From positions 1 to 36,984 of the forward strand of contig CAMIVF010000002.1 of NCBI GenBank assembly GCA_946401715.1: 36,984 nt of DNA, given 5' to 3'. Origin of the DNA: an uncultured Clostridia bacterium (GTDB lineage Bacteria > Bacillota > Clostridia > Lachnospirales > Lachnospiraceae). Position numbers and translations under genes: made by a program. Below the pieces are notes generated by a model. That model did not search any database. It was not told the origin of the DNA and saw only the letters and a program-made list of their open reading frames with translations. Positions 27,064-36,091 of the stretch are shown here, in pieces; position 1 is the first letter of the stretch; each line of letters begins with the position of its first letter.

Positions 27064-27287
27064 CGCAGGCACCGAGGCCCTGAGGCTAAAAGGGTTACAC
27101 CAGAGGGCCGCTCGCGCTTATGGTCTCGCCTGCTGGCTCGGTCGGTGCTGAACGTGTGCCACTGGCACACAGCGCCCTCGCGTAGCGGTACTAACCTCGC
27201 GCAGAAAAGCACTGCGCTCGCTAAGTACCGACGCTGCGGATGCCCTCTTTGCGTAACCCTTTTAGCCTCAGGGCCTCGGTGCCTGCG
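27064..27287. repeat. 224-bp palindromic element with perfect 35-bp terminal inverted repeats and internal hairpins
   Basis: CGCAGGCACCGAGGCCCTGAGGCTAAAAGGGTTAC (27064-27098) is the exact reverse complement of 27253-27287. Internal pairs: AGAGGGC/GCCCTCT (27102-27108/27242-27248), GTGTGCC/GGCACAC (27154-27160/27164-27170), CGGTACT/AGTACCG (27186-27192/27224-27230), GCGCAG/CTGCGC (27199-27204/27212-27217). Confidence 0.9.
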
Positions 27288-27304
27288 CTTTGCCGCGTGG
27301 CATC

Positions 27305-27338
27305 CTGCCTGCGGCTATGCTATAATAGCCGCAGGCAG
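27305..27338 (+). promoter_or_regulatory. extended -10 promoter embedded in a 14-bp inverted repeat (candidate operator)
   Basis: CTGCCTGCGGCTAT (27305-27318) / ATAGCCGCAGGCAG (27325-27338); TATGCTATAAT spans 27316-27326. ATG of the HTH gene is at 27365. Confidence 0.75.
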
Positions 27339-27364
27339 ACCGGAATTCAGGAGACAGGAACGAC

Positions 27365-27886
27365 ATGGAAGATCCGAAGGAAATGATTGCAAACCTGAAT
27401 AAGCAGATCTCTGAGCTGAAGAGCCAGGTGAAGAGTGCCACTCTCGAGATGGAGATGATGCGTGCGCGGATGACGGATCTGCGCAAGGACGCGCAGCAGG
27501 CTGTTCAGATTGAGCGCTTTATCATCCCGGACGCGGACCGGCTTGGGGAGATCAATGACCTGGTGGATCTGATGGACAAAGCCATCAAGAAGACGCGGCG
27601 TTCGCGCAAGGCGCAGGCAGAGAAAACGGGACGCCCTGACAGCGCCCCGCCGAGAAAAGTCGATGAACGTATGATTCTGATCGTCCTGAAGCTGCGCAGG
27701 AAGGGATGCTATATCCGCGAGATCGCGGACCATACCGGCCTTGCGCACGGTACCGTTCATAATATCATCAAGAAATTCGGCAGCAATCCCCAGATGCAGA
27801 GCCTCGTGACGGAAGGCACGCAGATGGAACTGACGGATTATCTGCTGATCCGCCCGGAGGATGAGGCAGACGGATATGATGCATAA
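27365..27886 (+). CDS. coiled-coil protein with C-terminal resolvase/invertase-type HTH
   Basis: N-terminal heptad-like MIANLNKQISELKSQVKSATLEMEMMRARM; C-terminal GRPDSAPPRKVDERMILIVLKLRRKGCYIREIADHTGLAHGTVHNIIKKF resembles the Hin/resolvase HTH. RBS CAGGAGACAGGAACGAC. Confidence 0.8.
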   Translation: MEDPKEMIANLNKQISELKSQVKSATLEMEMMRARMTDLRKDAQQAVQIERFIIPDADRLGEINDLVDLMDKAIKKTRRSRKAQAEKTGRPDSAPPRKVDERMILIVLKLRRKGCYIREIADHTGLAHGTVHNIIKKFGSNPQMQSLVTEGTQMELTDYLLIRPEDEADGYDA

Positions 27887-27901
27887 CCGCCCTGTCCGGG
27901 C

Positions 27902-28753
27902 TCAGACCTTCCGCAGGCAGTCCATCGCGCCATTCATATATGCATTGTCCACCTGAGCAAACTTTCCTTCGTCGGCCTTTTCAGCATAGGCCGGCTCGAT
28001 CGGAATCCTGCCTGCAAGAGGCAGTCCGCTCTTTTTGGCGATCTCTTCGATCCGGCTCTTTCCGAACACTTCGATCTTCCTGCCGCAGTCCGGACAGCTG
28101 AGCCAGCTGTAGTTCTCGATCACGCCCAGCACCGGAATGTCCATCATCCTGGCCATGTTCAGCGCCTTCGTCACGATCATCTGCACCAGATCCTGCGGGC
28201 TGGTGACGATAAAAATCCCATCCACGGGCAGGGACTGGAATACCGTCAGCGGAACATCGCCGGTTCCCGGCGGCATGTCAACCAGCAGGTAATCCAGCTC
28301 ACCCCATACAACGTCTGTCCAGAACTGCTTCACGACGCCGGCGATGATCGGTCCTCTCCAGATCACAGCCTGCTCCGGGTCTTCCATGATCAGGTTCAGG
28401 CTCATCACCTTGATGCCGTTTTCTGTCATCTTCGGAAGAAACTCTGTCTCGCTGGCCGCCTCTGCCGGCCCTCTCAGCCCATACATCTTCGGAATCGAAG
28501 GACCTGTGATATCCGCGTCCAGGATGCCGACGCGCGCGCCAGTCTTCGCAAGCGCGTTGGCGAGGGAAGCTGTCACCAGGGACTTGCCCACACCGCCCTT
28601 GCCGGATACGACACCGATTACATGCCCGATGCTGCTGTGCGCATTCTGATCCACCCGGAAGGACTCCGGCTGGGCGCTTCTGCTCGGACATCCCTCGCAG
28701 CTTTCTCTGTCACAGGCGGACGCGCCTGCGCAATTCTGATCTTTTTCTGCCAT
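27902..28753 (-). CDS. Mrp/NBP35-family P-loop ATPase (Fe-S carrier)
   Basis: VIGVVSGKGGVGKSLVTASLANALA Walker A; LDADITGPSIPKMYG; LLVDMPPGTGDVPLT; CPDCG CXXC. Confidence 0.95.
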   Translation of the reverse strand: MAEKDQNCAGASACDRESCEGCPSRSAQPESFRVDQNAHSSIGHVIGVVSGKGGVGKSLVTASLANALAKTGARVGILDADITGPSIPKMYGLRGPAEAASETEFLPKMTENGIKVMSLNLIMEDPEQAVIWRGPIIAGVVKQFWTDVVWGELDYLLVDMPPGTGDVPLTVFQSLPVDGIFIVTSPQDLVQMIVTKALNMARMMDIPVLGVIENYSWLSCPDCGRKIEVFGKSRIEEIAKKSGLPLAGRIPIEPAYAEKADEGKFAQVDNAYMNGAMDCLRKV

Positions 28754-28887
28754 TTTTCTGTCTCCTTCTGCCTATAGTCTCATTCATCAGCACGCAAAAA
28801 CACAGGACGGACCGGGATGCCTGCAAGGCACCCCCCGCAGGATTTTGCGTTCCCACAATCCTACCACATATCTGCCATGGGCTCAAC

Positions 28888-30705
28888 TCAGATGGCGCGG
28901 GTCGCTTCCCGGAGCCATTCCTTTTCAGCACCCTCCAGATACGGGGCGATATTCTCATACACCTGTGCATGATACGCGTTAAGCAGTGCTTTCTCGCGGT
29001 CATTCAGCATCGAAGGTATGATGGCGTCAAGCTCCCACGGCACCATGGTCAGCGTCTCGAACCGCATGAACTGTCCGTAAGAATTCTTCTCATCCTTCAC
29101 GCAGAGCATCAGGTTCTCGCACCTTACGCCAAACTCATTTTCAAAATAAACGCCCGGCTCGTTGGAGGTGACCATGCCCTCCTCCATCACGCAAGGCAGC
29201 GGACGGTTCTGCATGAGCTTATAGCTGAAGCTGTTCGGCCCCTCATGGACATTCAGCAGGAAGCCGACACCGTGGCCGGTTCCGTGGTTGTAATCCACGC
29301 CAATCTCCCACAGAGGCTGCCTGGCAAGATAGTCCAGAACGGTTCCGGTGCAGCCATAGAGGAACCTTGCACCTCCCAGGTTCAGGTTCCCGCGCAGGAC
29401 ACGGGTGTAAAACTCCTTCTCCTTCTGCGTCAGAGGACCGCAGGCAATCGTCCGGGTAATGTCGGTCGTCCCCTCCAGGTACTGCCCGCCCGAATCCAGA
29501 AGCAGAAACCCTCTGGGCTCTACCGGGATATCCGATTCTACCGTCGGACTGTAATGAATCACGGCCCCGTGCGCGCCATAGGCCGCGATGGTTTCAAAGC
29601 TCGGCCCCAGAAAATGCGCCTGCTCCTGCCTCAGTGTAAGCAGCTTCTGCGCCACACCCAGCTCGGTGACCGGCCTGGCCTGATCCGCATGCTTCATCTG
29701 CTCCTTCAGCCAGCAGATCAGCCTGCATACACTGACGCCGTCCTTGATGTGTGCCTGGCGTATATGCGACATTTCCACGGGATTCTTGACCGCTTTCATC
29801 AGAATCTCCGGATTCGTCCTTTTGACGCATGCGGCATGCATCACTGACGTCCAAAGCGTGTCGCTGACTTTGGAAGGATCGAGCAGGACACGGTCTTTGG
29901 CCGGAATCTTTTTTGCGTCCGCATAAATCTCATCATATGGTCTCAGCTCCACGCCATCTTTTTCCAGCGCTTCGCAAACACTCGTGCCGAAGGCTTTCCC
30001 GGCCGCATAGAGATATGCCTTTTGGGGCAGCACCATCAGGTATGACAAAAAGACAGGATTATCCTCGCTATCAGCGCCGCGCAGATTCAACAGCCATGCA
30101 ATGTCATCCAGGGATGAGAGAATATGCCGGCTGCAGTTCTCCTTCTCCATGGCTTCCCGGACCATGGCCAGCTTCTGCACGCGGCTTTTCCCTGTATAGG
30201 AATCGTCCAGCTGCCACACCCTTTCCGCAGAAAGCGGCGGGCGGTCTTTCCAGATTCTCCCCACCAGATCCAGCGGGCCATCCGGAGCGCTTCCGACGCA
30301 GGAGATCCCCTTTGCTTCCAGCTTCTTCCGCAGCTGATCCGCCTTCGCGAACGCAACGCACCGGCCGTCATATCCAAGAACCTGGCCTTTCGACAGATGC
30401 TCCTCCAGAAAAGCTTCGATTCCGGGAACGCCTTCCTGTCCGGCCTTCATCAGTGTGATCCCTGTTCCATCCAACTGCTGCGCAGCCTGCAGGAAATACC
30501 TCCCGTCCGTCCACAGGTAAGCACTGTCTGCCAGCACCAGCGCGGTGCCCGCTGACCCGGTGAACCCGGTCAGGAACGCCCTGCACTTAAAGTAGTCTCC
30601 AACATATTCCGATCCGTGGAAATCATCGGTCGGCACCAGGTATGCATCGATTCCTTCCTGTTTCATGCACGCCCGAAGCGCGCTCAGTCTTTCACCAGCT
30701 GTCAC
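28888..30705 (-). CDS. aminopeptidase P family protein (Xaa-Pro aminopeptidase, M24B)
   Basis: LLDSGGQYLEGTTDITRTIACG, NHGTGHGVGFLLNVHEGP, VTSNEPGVYFENEFGVRCENLMLC: M24 metal ligands. GTG start. Confidence 0.94.
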   Translation of the reverse strand: MTAGERLSALRACMKQEGIDAYLVPTDDFHGSEYVGDYFKCRAFLTGFTGSAGTALVLADSAYLWTDGRYFLQAAQQLDGTGITLMKAGQEGVPGIEAFLEEHLSKGQVLGYDGRCVAFAKADQLRKKLEAKGISCVGSAPDGPLDLVGRIWKDRPPLSAERVWQLDDSYTGKSRVQKLAMVREAMEKENCSRHILSSLDDIAWLLNLRGADSEDNPVFLSYLMVLPQKAYLYAAGKAFGTSVCEALEKDGVELRPYDEIYADAKKIPAKDRVLLDPSKVSDTLWTSVMHAACVKRTNPEILMKAVKNPVEMSHIRQAHIKDGVSVCRLICWLKEQMKHADQARPVTELGVAQKLLTLRQEQAHFLGPSFETIAAYGAHGAVIHYSPTVESDIPVEPRGFLLLDSGGQYLEGTTDITRTIACGPLTQKEKEFYTRVLRGNLNLGGARFLYGCTGTVLDYLARQPLWEIGVDYNHGTGHGVGFLLNVHEGPNSFSYKLMQNRPLPCVMEEGMVTSNEPGVYFENEFGVRCENLMLCVKDEKNSYGQFMRFETLTMVPWELDAIIPSMLNDREKALLNAYHAQVYENIAPYLEGAEKEWLREATRAI

Positions 30706-30790
30706 TTTCTTTGTCCTTTCTGTGCGCCCCGCCCGGGTCCTTCAGCCAGCCGCTTCACAGGCCAAGTCTCCGGGCCGGTTCCTGTCTGCC

Positions 30791-31555
30791 TCACCTGTTT
30801 TTTTCGTAGATTGCCGCCAGCCCCGTCAAAAGCAGCGCCTTGTCCAGGATGATCTCATGCCGGCAGACCGGAGTCACACTGGAAGCAAGGCCTCCCGTCG
30901 CAATGACAGTCATCTTCTGTCCCATCTCCTCTTCCATCCGGTCCAGAAGTCCATCGATCATCGCGGCATGGCCAAAGACCAGGCCGCTGCGCATGGCGTC
31001 CACCGTATTGCGCCCGACCGCATGCTTCGGAATATCAAGGCTGATCCCGCTCAGCATGGAAGTGCCTGACACCAGAGAGTTCAGGCTCAGCCGGAGGCCG
31101 GGCATGATCGCTCCTCCGATATAATTACTCTCCCGGTCCACGACAGACAGGGTCGTCGCGGTTCCCATGTCGATGACGACAAGCGGCGGCCGGTATTTTG
31201 CCAGCGCGCCTGCAGCGCCCGCGACAAGATCCGCGCCTACAGAAGACGGATCATCGATCCGGATGCTCAGTCCGGTTTTTGTTCCCGGTCCGAGTACCAG
31301 CGCTGTCTTTCCCGTTATTTTCCGCAGCGCCGTCCGGATCACCGGTGTAATCGGCGGGACGACAGAGGAAATGATCGAGCCCTCCACACGCTCCGGACTG
31401 ATTTTGTGCAGATCCAGCGCAACCCGGAACAGAATCGCATATTCGAGTGAGGTCTTTACCTTGTCTGTCGAAAGCCGTTCCGTAAACAGGACCTTCTCCT
31501 TCTCCATGCCTCCGATCACGATGTTTGTGTTTCCTACGTCAATCGCAAGTATCAT
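30791..31555 (-). CDS. coaX: type III pantothenate kinase
   Basis: MILAIDVGNTNIVIGGME, VGADLVAGAAGALAKYRPPLVVIDMGTATTLSVVD, GGAIMPGLRLSLNSLVSGTSMLSGI, VIATGGLA. Confidence 0.95.
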   Translation of the reverse strand: MILAIDVGNTNIVIGGMEKEKVLFTERLSTDKVKTSLEYAILFRVALDLHKISPERVEGSIISSVVPPITPVIRTALRKITGKTALVLGPGTKTGLSIRIDDPSSVGADLVAGAAGALAKYRPPLVVIDMGTATTLSVVDRESNYIGGAIMPGLRLSLNSLVSGTSMLSGISLDIPKHAVGRNTVDAMRSGLVFGHAAMIDGLLDRMEEEMGQKMTVIATGGLASSVTPVCRHEIILDKALLLTGLAAIYEKNR

Positions 31556-31583
31556 AATTTCCCCCTCCGGCTGTTTTGCCGCT

Positions 31584-32378
31584 TCATACCCTGATTGTCC
31601 TGATTTCCATTCTCTTTCCCGGAACCGGCTTTACGATCCTGATCCGTGGGAATTCCTTCTCCGCCAGACGTCTCAAAGGCGTCAGGTCCACATTGCGTGA
31701 CATCGGCGGAAACGCATTGTCAAAATGACTCAGCACAACGATCTTCGGCTTCAGCCTCGCAAGCACCTCCCGCGCTCTGGCCGGCAGGTCATTGTTGCCC
31801 TGATAGGGAAGAATCACAATATCGGCTCCTTCCGGATACTGTTCTTCCGGATCCAGTGCCAGGCTCCCCAGCACAAGAATCCTCTTCCCGCCCGCCTTCA
31901 CGTCAAATACCAGACTCTCCCCCGCTTCCTTGAAGAACCTGTTTGCCTGAAACAGAAACGGGAGGTTCCCGGCATAGCGCAGTACGCGCCCGGGCGACAG
32001 CGTATCAAACAGATGCCTCCACTGGAAGTCGATATGCCTCCCTTTTAATACATCGATCATAATCGATCCGATCGCATAGGACCGGCCGGCATCGATCTGT
32101 ACCACATTGCTCTGGTCTTCAGAGAACTGCTCCAGCGTATCACAGCACTGCTTCGAGCAGAATACGCTGATATCCCCTTCGCCTGCTTCCAGCAGCTCCT
32201 GTGCGGTATACAGATGATCAAAATGGCAATGCGTCACGAAGATTGTATCATATTCCATCAGCGCTTCCGGATCGGCGCCGTAAGAGCCTCCCTTCAGCTC
32301 CAGGAACGGATCAAACAAAATCCTGTCCTCCCCGCACTGAAGTCCGAAGCATGCTGTTCCATACCATGTCAGTGTCAT
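31584..32378 (-). CDS. MBL-fold metallo-hydrolase
   Basis: MTLTWYGTACFGLQCGEDRILFDPFL, FVTHCHFDHLYTAQELL (HxHxDH-like HCHFDH), VLSHFDN. Start trimmed from the longer ORF. Confidence 0.85.
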   Translation of the reverse strand: MTLTWYGTACFGLQCGEDRILFDPFLELKGGSYGADPEALMEYDTIFVTHCHFDHLYTAQELLEAGEGDISVFCSKQCCDTLEQFSEDQSNVVQIDAGRSYAIGSIMIDVLKGRHIDFQWRHLFDTLSPGRVLRYAGNLPFLFQANRFFKEAGESLVFDVKAGGKRILVLGSLALDPEEQYPEGADIVILPYQGNNDLPARAREVLARLKPKIVVLSHFDNAFPPMSRNVDLTPLRRLAEKEFPRIRIVKPVPGKRMEIRTIRV

Positions 32379-32473
32379 ACGAATTGTCCTTTTCCCCAAT
32401 GGTGCAGCGCTGCTTTGCGAATCCCTCTGTCTGCCGCCAGTCATGCTGCGAACCGGTCCCGGCAGATCCTCCG

Positions 32474-33238
32474 TCACAGCGCGTCCAGAAGAAGCGCCTG
32501 CGTATAAGGATGCTCCGGGTGCCGGAAGACCTTGTCGATCTCTCCGAACTCCACAATACTCCCGTGCTGCATAACCATCACCTTGCTGCAGATCTGGCAG
32601 ATCACATTCAGATCATGGCTGATGAACAGATAACTGAGCGAATACATTTCTTTCAGTTTCATCAGAAGCTCCAGGATCTGCGCCTGAATCGTCACATCCA
32701 GTGCGGAAACCGCCTCGTCCGCTATGATCAGCTTCGGTCTCGTGATCACGGCAGCGGCGATGCTCACCCTCTGCCTCTGTCCGCCGGACAGCGCACGTGG
32801 TTTCCGGTCCAGATATTCCTCGTCCAGCCCCACGGCGGACAGCATCTCCCGGACCATCTCCCGTCTGGCCTTCCTGGTCCGTGGAATCCAGTCCTCCTGG
32901 CTTCGTTTTGCCAGAGCCTTCAGCGGCTCCTCCAGAATCCACCGGATCGGGCGGGAGGGATTGAGGCTCGAGAAAGGATCCTGGAACACCATCTGCGGAT
33001 AAGAGGTATGGTGAATCATTTCCCCGTCATAATCCTGCGCGATGCCGAGCAGTACCTTCGCCAGCGTTGTTTTCCCGCTGCCGCTCTCCCCTACCAGGCC
33101 GAGGATATCTCCTTTGCGGATCTCGAAGCTGACATCGTGCAGAACCTGCTGCCGCTCTTTCTTTGCAAGCAAAGAAGACCGCTCCTCTTCATAGTAGCTG
33201 TTCAGATGCCGGACCTCCAGAATCATTTCGTCATCCAT
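32474..33238 (-). CDS. oligopeptide/dipeptide ABC transporter ATP-binding protein (DppF/OppF-like)
   Basis: LVGESGSGKTTLAKVLLG Walker A, ALSGGQRQRVSIAAAVITRPKLIIADEAVSALD. RBS CAGGAGAAAACAGATCG before ATG 33238 (ORF extends to 33307). Confidence 0.93.
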   Translation of the reverse strand: MDDEMILEVRHLNSYYEEERSSLLAKKERQQVLHDVSFEIRKGDILGLVGESGSGKTTLAKVLLGIAQDYDGEMIHHTSYPQMVFQDPFSSLNPSRPIRWILEEPLKALAKRSQEDWIPRTRKARREMVREMLSAVGLDEEYLDRKPRALSGGQRQRVSIAAAVITRPKLIIADEAVSALDVTIQAQILELLMKLKEMYSLSYLFISHDLNVICQICSKVMVMQHGSIVEFGEIDKVFRHPEHPYTQALLLDAL

Positions 33239-33307
33239 CGATCTGTTTTCTCCTGTGATATCTGCGGACGGTGCCCGTTCAGACTGACGCCTCCGGAACC
33301 TGCGCAA

Positions 33308-34111
33308 TCAGTCCCGGCTGCGGCGGTTTCTCGACGGAATCGCCGCGATCAGCTGCTTCGTGTAGGTGTGCTGCGGATTCTCAAAGACTTCTTTTGTCAG
33401 TCCCTTCTCCACAATCTTTCCTCTCTGCATCACGATGACATGCCTGCACAGGCGGTTCACGACATGGAGGTCATGACTGATAAAAAGAATCGCCACCTTG
33501 TCTTTCCTGTTCAAGCGTTTCAGACGGTCGAGAATTCTTGCCTGCATGGAAACGTCCAGCGCCGTTGTAATCTCGTCCGCAAGCAGAAGCTTCGGCTTCG
33601 TCACGATGGCCGCCGCAATCATCGCCCGCTGCAGCATACCGCCGGACAGCTCATGCGGATACTTCCTGTATACCTCTTCCGCATTCGGCAGTCCCGCATC
33701 CTGCATGGCTTTCAGGACCAGTTCCTTCTTCTGGTCCTTGCTCAGGCCCTTTCCGTGCACATACAGGCTTTCCCCTACCTGGCGCCCGATCCGGTAGACC
33801 GGGTTGAATGAAGTCATCGGTTCCTGAAACACGATGGCCATCTCATTTCCCAGAATCCGGTTCAGCTCCTTCTGCGTACAGTCAAAAATCTCGGTCCCGC
33901 CGAGCGTGATGCTGCCCTCAGTATCCGCCTTCTCTCTCGGAAGCAGTCCGCCGATGCACATGCTCGTCACGGTCTTTCCGGTTCCGCTCTCTCCGACCAG
34001 TCCCAGAATATCGCCCTCTTCCATCGTAAAGGAGACGCCGTCCACAGCGAACCGGTCGGGAGCCGCATCATGAAAATGCACTTTTAAGTTTTTGACTTCC
34101 AGAAGGCTCAT
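33308..34111 (-). CDS. oligopeptide/dipeptide ABC transporter ATP-binding protein (DppD/OppD-like)
   Basis: LVGESGTGKTVTSMCIGGLL, ELSGGMLQRAMIAAAIVTKPKLLLADEITTALDVSMQARIL. Confidence 0.94.
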   Translation of the reverse strand: MSLLEVKNLKVHFHDAAPDRFAVDGVSFTMEEGDILGLVGESGTGKTVTSMCIGGLLPREKADTEGSITLGGTEIFDCTQKELNRILGNEMAIVFQEPMTSFNPVYRIGRQVGESLYVHGKGLSKDQKKELVLKAMQDAGLPNAEEVYRKYPHELSGGMLQRAMIAAAIVTKPKLLLADEITTALDVSMQARILDRLKRLNRKDKVAILFISHDLHVVNRLCRHVIVMQRGKIVEKGLTKEVFENPQHTYTKQLIAAIPSRNRRSRD

Positions 34112-34165
34112 CCTTCTCTCCTTCTATCACGTCCGGTCGCAGGCTGTCAGATCCGGACACAGGGG

Positions 34166-34987
34166 TTAAGCATCCTTCGCGCTTTGCTGGATCCCTTCAC
34201 TCAGCAGGGAAAACGCCAGGATCAGCAGGACGATCATAAAGCCGGTCCCCAGCGCATACCATGGCGCGGAGGTCAGATAATTCTGACTGTCCTTCAGCAT
34301 GGAGCCAAGGCTTGCCTTGGGCGGCTGAATCCCGATGCCGAGAAAGCTCATACTGGCCTCCGCCAGCACGGCATTGTTGAATCCGATGGTCATTGCAGGT
34401 ACCAGGATCGGGAGTGTGTTCGGCAGGATATGCGCGTACAGAATACGCGGTGTTCCGATGCCTTCCAGGCGTGCCGCCTTGATGTAATTCAGGTCCCGGA
34501 TGCCGGCGTACTGCGTGCGGACCACGCGGGCGAAACTTGGGATAAACAGGATTCCAAGTGCCAGTATGATATTGGTCACGCCGCTTCCCGCGATGCTGAT
34601 GATGACGAGCGCCAGCAGGATCGCCGGGAATGCTGTAATCGTATCACAGATCCGCATCAGGATCAGATCCGCCATCCCGCCAAAGTATCCGCACAAAGAG
34701 CCAATCAGAACACCGGCCGTACAGCCGATCACAACCACCATCACCGCAATCAGAAAGCTGGTTCCGGCGCCCTCCATGACACGCGAGAACACATCACGCC
34801 CGAAATTATCCGTTCCGAACAGATGCTGCCAGGAAGGCGGCTGCATTTTTTCCTTCGCATTCATCGCTGTTGTGCTGTATGGTGTCCGGAAAAAACCGCA
34901 CACGATGAGCGCTGTGACAAGACACGACAGAATGCCTCCTGTCAGCAGATACCCGTTTCTCTTTTTTCCGTACTTTGACTGTTTCAC
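34166..34987 (-). CDS. peptide ABC transporter permease (DppC/OppC-like)
   Basis: HLFGTDNFGRDVFSRVMEGAGTSFLIAV, FVARVVRTQYAGIRDLNYIKAARLEGIGTPRILYAHILPN-type EAA loop. AGGAGG-TGAGCGC-GTG supports the GTG start at 34987 (MKQSKYGKKRNG). Confidence 0.92.
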   Translation of the reverse strand: MKQSKYGKKRNGYLLTGGILSCLVTALIVCGFFRTPYSTTAMNAKEKMQPPSWQHLFGTDNFGRDVFSRVMEGAGTSFLIAVMVVVIGCTAGVLIGSLCGYFGGMADLILMRICDTITAFPAILLALVIISIAGSGVTNIILALGILFIPSFARVVRTQYAGIRDLNYIKAARLEGIGTPRILYAHILPNTLPILVPAMTIGFNNAVLAEASMSFLGIGIQPPKASLGSMLKDSQNYLTSAPWYALGTGFMIVLLILAFSLLSEGIQQSAKDA

Positions 34988-35087
34988 GCGCTCACCTCCT
35001 CTCACTCCAGGCATCCTGCGAAACGGCGCGCGCCTGCCGGACGATCCTCCTGCCGCCGCCTGTCAAGGGGCCGCTTCGGCAGGGCTG

Positions 35088-36032
35088 TCATACCTCGTCC
35101 CGAAGCCGCGGATCCATCCAGTGGTTCAGCATGTCAGCGGCGAAATTCACGATCATGATCCATGCGGCGAGAAGCACCACGATGGCCTGCACGACCGGAA
35201 AGTCCCTGTTCCCGATGGAGGACACCAGCAGTCTCCCGATTCCGGGGATGGTGAAGACCTGTTCAATGATAATGGTTCCGGTCATGATTTCCGCGGCGCT
35301 CACCGCCAGAAACGTCACCACCGGAATCATGGCATTGCGGAAGACATGCCGCAGCAAAATCTTCCCCCGGGACAGTCCCCTCGACTGTGCGGTCAGGACA
35401 TAATTCTTCGTCAGCTCCTCCCGGATCGATCCGCGCAGCATCCGCACTGTCATCGCGATACGCGGAAGCGCCAGGGACAGGGCCGGCAGAAACAGGTAGG
35501 CCATACAGCCTGTCACGCTTTCAGAAATGGATATGTAATTGCCCGGCATGAACCACCTCAGAACGATACCGAAGACATAACAGGCAATGATCCCGAAAAA
35601 CAGCGGCGGGACGGCCATGACAATCTGGTCCAGAATCACAGCCAGATGATCAAGGAGCCGGCTGCGCGTACTGCCGGAAGCGATCCCGAGCGGAATAGAT
35701 ACCGCCGCTGTCAGCGCAAAGGAAAAAACAGTCAGCAGCACTGTCACCGGGAGCTTGTCCGCCAGCAGACTGCCCACAGGCCTGAGATAATTGTAGCTGG
35801 TTCCGAAATCTCCCCTCAGGAAAGAAACCAGCCACTCCCAGTACCGGACCAGGACCGGCCGGTCCAGGCCAAGCTGTTCCCGCAGCCTGGCTGCCTTCTC
35901 GGCAGAAGCATGGGTCCCCAGGATTTTCGTAGTCGGGTCGCCGGGAATAATCTGAAAGGCAAGGAAGGCAAGCAGGGAAACAATGAACAATGTAATAATG
36001 AGAGATGCTGTTTTTTTCAAAACCAGTTTCAT
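35088..36032 (-). CDS. peptide ABC transporter permease (DppB/OppB-like)
   Basis: FLAFQIIPGDPTTKILG, REQLGLDRPVLVRYWEWL, FTIPGIGRLLVSSIGNRDFPVVQAIVVL. RBS AAAGGAGGAAGGCAGC. Confidence 0.94.
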   Translation of the reverse strand: MKLVLKKTASLIITLFIVSLLAFLAFQIIPGDPTTKILGTHASAEKAARLREQLGLDRPVLVRYWEWLVSFLRGDFGTSYNYLRPVGSLLADKLPVTVLLTVFSFALTAAVSIPLGIASGSTRSRLLDHLAVILDQIVMAVPPLFFGIIACYVFGIVLRWFMPGNYISISESVTGCMAYLFLPALSLALPRIAMTVRMLRGSIREELTKNYVLTAQSRGLSRGKILLRHVFRNAMIPVVTFLAVSAAEIMTGTIIIEQVFTIPGIGRLLVSSIGNRDFPVVQAIVVLLAAWIMIVNFAADMLNHWMDPRLRDEV

Positions 36033-36091
36033 GCTGCCTTCCTCCTTTCTTATTTTTTATCTGTTTCCTGTTTTCCTTCTTCTCCGCGCGC

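Noticed and set aside
28805-28845. GGGTGCC/GGCATCC hairpin downstream of the aminopeptidase P gene
   Set aside because: Needs a G.U pair and lacks an adjacent T-run.
32201-33811. 536-aa plus-strand ORF
   Set aside because: Antisense to the MBL hydrolase and the ABC ATPase genes, whose motifs are clear on the minus strand.
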